Positions 63,088 through 64,000 of a stretch of 64,000 nt of DNA are shown piece by piece (within the stretch, counting starts at the first letter, position 1; each line of letters starts with the position of its first letter). The position numbers and the translations under genes are program-made. This DNA is from Bacteroides_D sp963543925 (GTDB lineage Bacteria > Bacteroidota > Bacteroidia > Bacteroidales > CAJPTX01): the NCBI GenBank assembly GCA_963543925.1, contig CAUUCP010000001.1, positions 1 to 64,000 on the forward strand, given 5' to 3'. The notes under the pieces are model-generated. The model worked only from the letters and a program-made list of their open reading frames with translations, was not told the origin of the DNA and searched no databases.

Positions 63088-63162
63088 ATATGCCGCTACC
63101 CTTCCTTTTGGAAGAGAGTATTCACTTGATAATAAGAATATTCCGACTATTCTTACCTATTC

Positions 63163-64000
63163 ATGCAGGGCGATAGAAAGATTGTAGGAGAGAAGATAAA
63201 GCACTTTTTCGTTGGGCTATGGAGCGCTAGAAAGAGGATCTGGAGATCACGAAAGCAGATATTACAGTATCTTCTTATTGTGGTACTTTCAACGTTTGTT
63301 TGGTTTTTGATAAAGCTTAATCACGAGTACACGATAGAGATATCGCGGGAGGTAGTGCTTAAGGAGACACCCTTTTGGTTACACATAGTTCCTTCTGATG
63401 TACATCGGGTTTCTTATCGGGTTAAGGGGCTTGGGTTTGGCCTCTTATCTCACCGTGGTTTTCTTTCAGCCTCCCCTCTTTACTTGAACTACATGGATTC
63501 GCTTCGTCTTTTTTCTTCCATCACTCCTAGTGGCGCTTCCATTCGTCGTGAGGATCTGGCGGGGATTCTGGCTCGTTTGCTACCGACAGAACTTCAGCTT
63601 GTGAGCGTGCAGACGGATTCTGTTTACTATCGTTTTGATTGGCAGGGTCGTCGTCGCGTACCAGTTCGTTTTTCTGCTCGTTATCGTTTAGCGGATCAGT
63701 GCCTTCTTTTGGAGTCACCGCGTCTGTCAGTAGACAGTGTCGAGGTGATAGGTACGGAGAATTGTGTGTCTCAAGTTTCGCAGCTTTCGACGTCCCCCCT
63801 TGATCTTGGTGTGCTACCCCCAGGTCGTCATGTTCGTCGTCTTCCGCTGGATCTTCCAGTGGGGATCGCAGCGTCGCAGCGGGAGGTTTCCGTTGTTTTT
63901 TCAGTGGAGAAGTATACAGAGAAACGTCTGAACGTTCCGGTACGTGTGGGGGATATGGGAGATTCGTTGCGGTTGCAGCTACTCCCCGCCTCCGTCGAGG
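63163..64000 (+). CDS. YbbR-like domain protein, 3' end off the window
   Basis: 279 residues are visible. A basic N-terminus is followed by one membrane helix (ILQYLLIVVLSTFVWFLIKL) and then beta-rich extracytoplasmic segments: ISREVVLKETPFWLHIVPSD, RVPVRFSARYRLADQCLLLE and SVDSVEVIGTENCVSQVSQL, the repeated pattern of YbbR domains. In Firmicutes YbbR (CdaR) regulates diadenylate cyclase; the Bacteroidota homologue beside yajC has no proven role. ATG 63163 is the first start in the frame after the promoter. Confidence 0.82.
   Translation, partial: MQGDRKIVGEKIKHFFVGLWSARKRIWRSRKQILQYLLIVVLSTFVWFLIKLNHEYTIEISREVVLKETPFWLHIVPSDVHRVSYRVKGLGFGLLSHRGFLSASPLYLNYMDSLRLFSSITPSGASIRREDLAGILARLLPTELQLVSVQTDSVYYRFDWQGRRRVPVRFSARYRLADQCLLLESPRLSVDSVEVIGTENCVSQVSQLSTSPLDLGVLPPGRHVRRLPLDLPVGIAASQREVSVVFSVEKYTEKRLNVPVRVGDMGDSLRLQLLPASVE

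Overview
The window reads as chromosomal DNA of a Bacteroidota member, most likely Porphyromonas or a close relative. Support comes from the TAnnTTTG promoter element recurring upstream of many genes, a complete MoxR/BatA-E aerotolerance operon, a PorE-like type IX secretion protein, a secreted dipeptidyl peptidase IV as in proteolytic Porphyromonas, a Bacteroidota-type PurM, a BtuB/BtuG-like outer-membrane uptake cluster, and rnpB next to the bat operon. Genus is an inference; no rRNA operon is present.

Layout. (1) 1-8.2 kb, minus strand: an accessory defence-like island. A PLD-nuclease/SNF2-helicase protein is followed by an Eco57I-type adenine methyltransferase whose 3' part is cut by the end of an IS256-like element at position 53. 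Upstream lies an AlbA_2/winged-helix regulator. Arrays of an 11-bp repeat (TTGTGGTTCRT) sit upstream of both the regulator and the helicase and so flank the regulator as direct repeats. (2) 8.2-11.7 kb: non-autonomous repeat elements, fabG, tpx, a nitroreductase and tRNA-Pro(CGG). (3) 11.7-29.9 kb, plus strand: DnaQ-like exonuclease, msrA, DPP IV, MATE, pssA, cdd, a tandem Usp protein, asnS, bcp, two rhomboids, an EEP phosphatase, ApbE, ElbB, PlsC, a glycosyltransferase and mdh. (4) 30-35.8 kb: TonB receptor, beta-propeller lipoprotein, surface lipoprotein and BtuF-like binding protein, probably for cobalamin. (5) 35.9-44 kb: aroK, lysS, porE, a DUF6150-like protein, purM, an HU protein, a 30-residue AURKAIP1/COX24-type protein and thiE-thiG. 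(6) 44.2-52.8 kb: moxR-DUF58-batD-like-batABCDE. (7) 53-56.6 kb: rnpB (minus), an XRE regulator and mutL. (8) 56.6-58.2 kb: four ~210-bp tandem repeats broken by a mobile-element copy, then rpmE2. (9) 58.3-64 kb: a DUF5686 protein, nusB, yajC and a YbbR-like gene running off the right edge.

The most unusual signal is a family of ~350-375-bp non-coding elements (copies at 8257, 11310, 57391 and 62618, plus several lone ends). They have IS256-like ends, and each carries a central run of four or five 11-bp direct repeats whose sequence differs between copies while the period stays constant. The 11-bp arrays around the regulator gene share that period.
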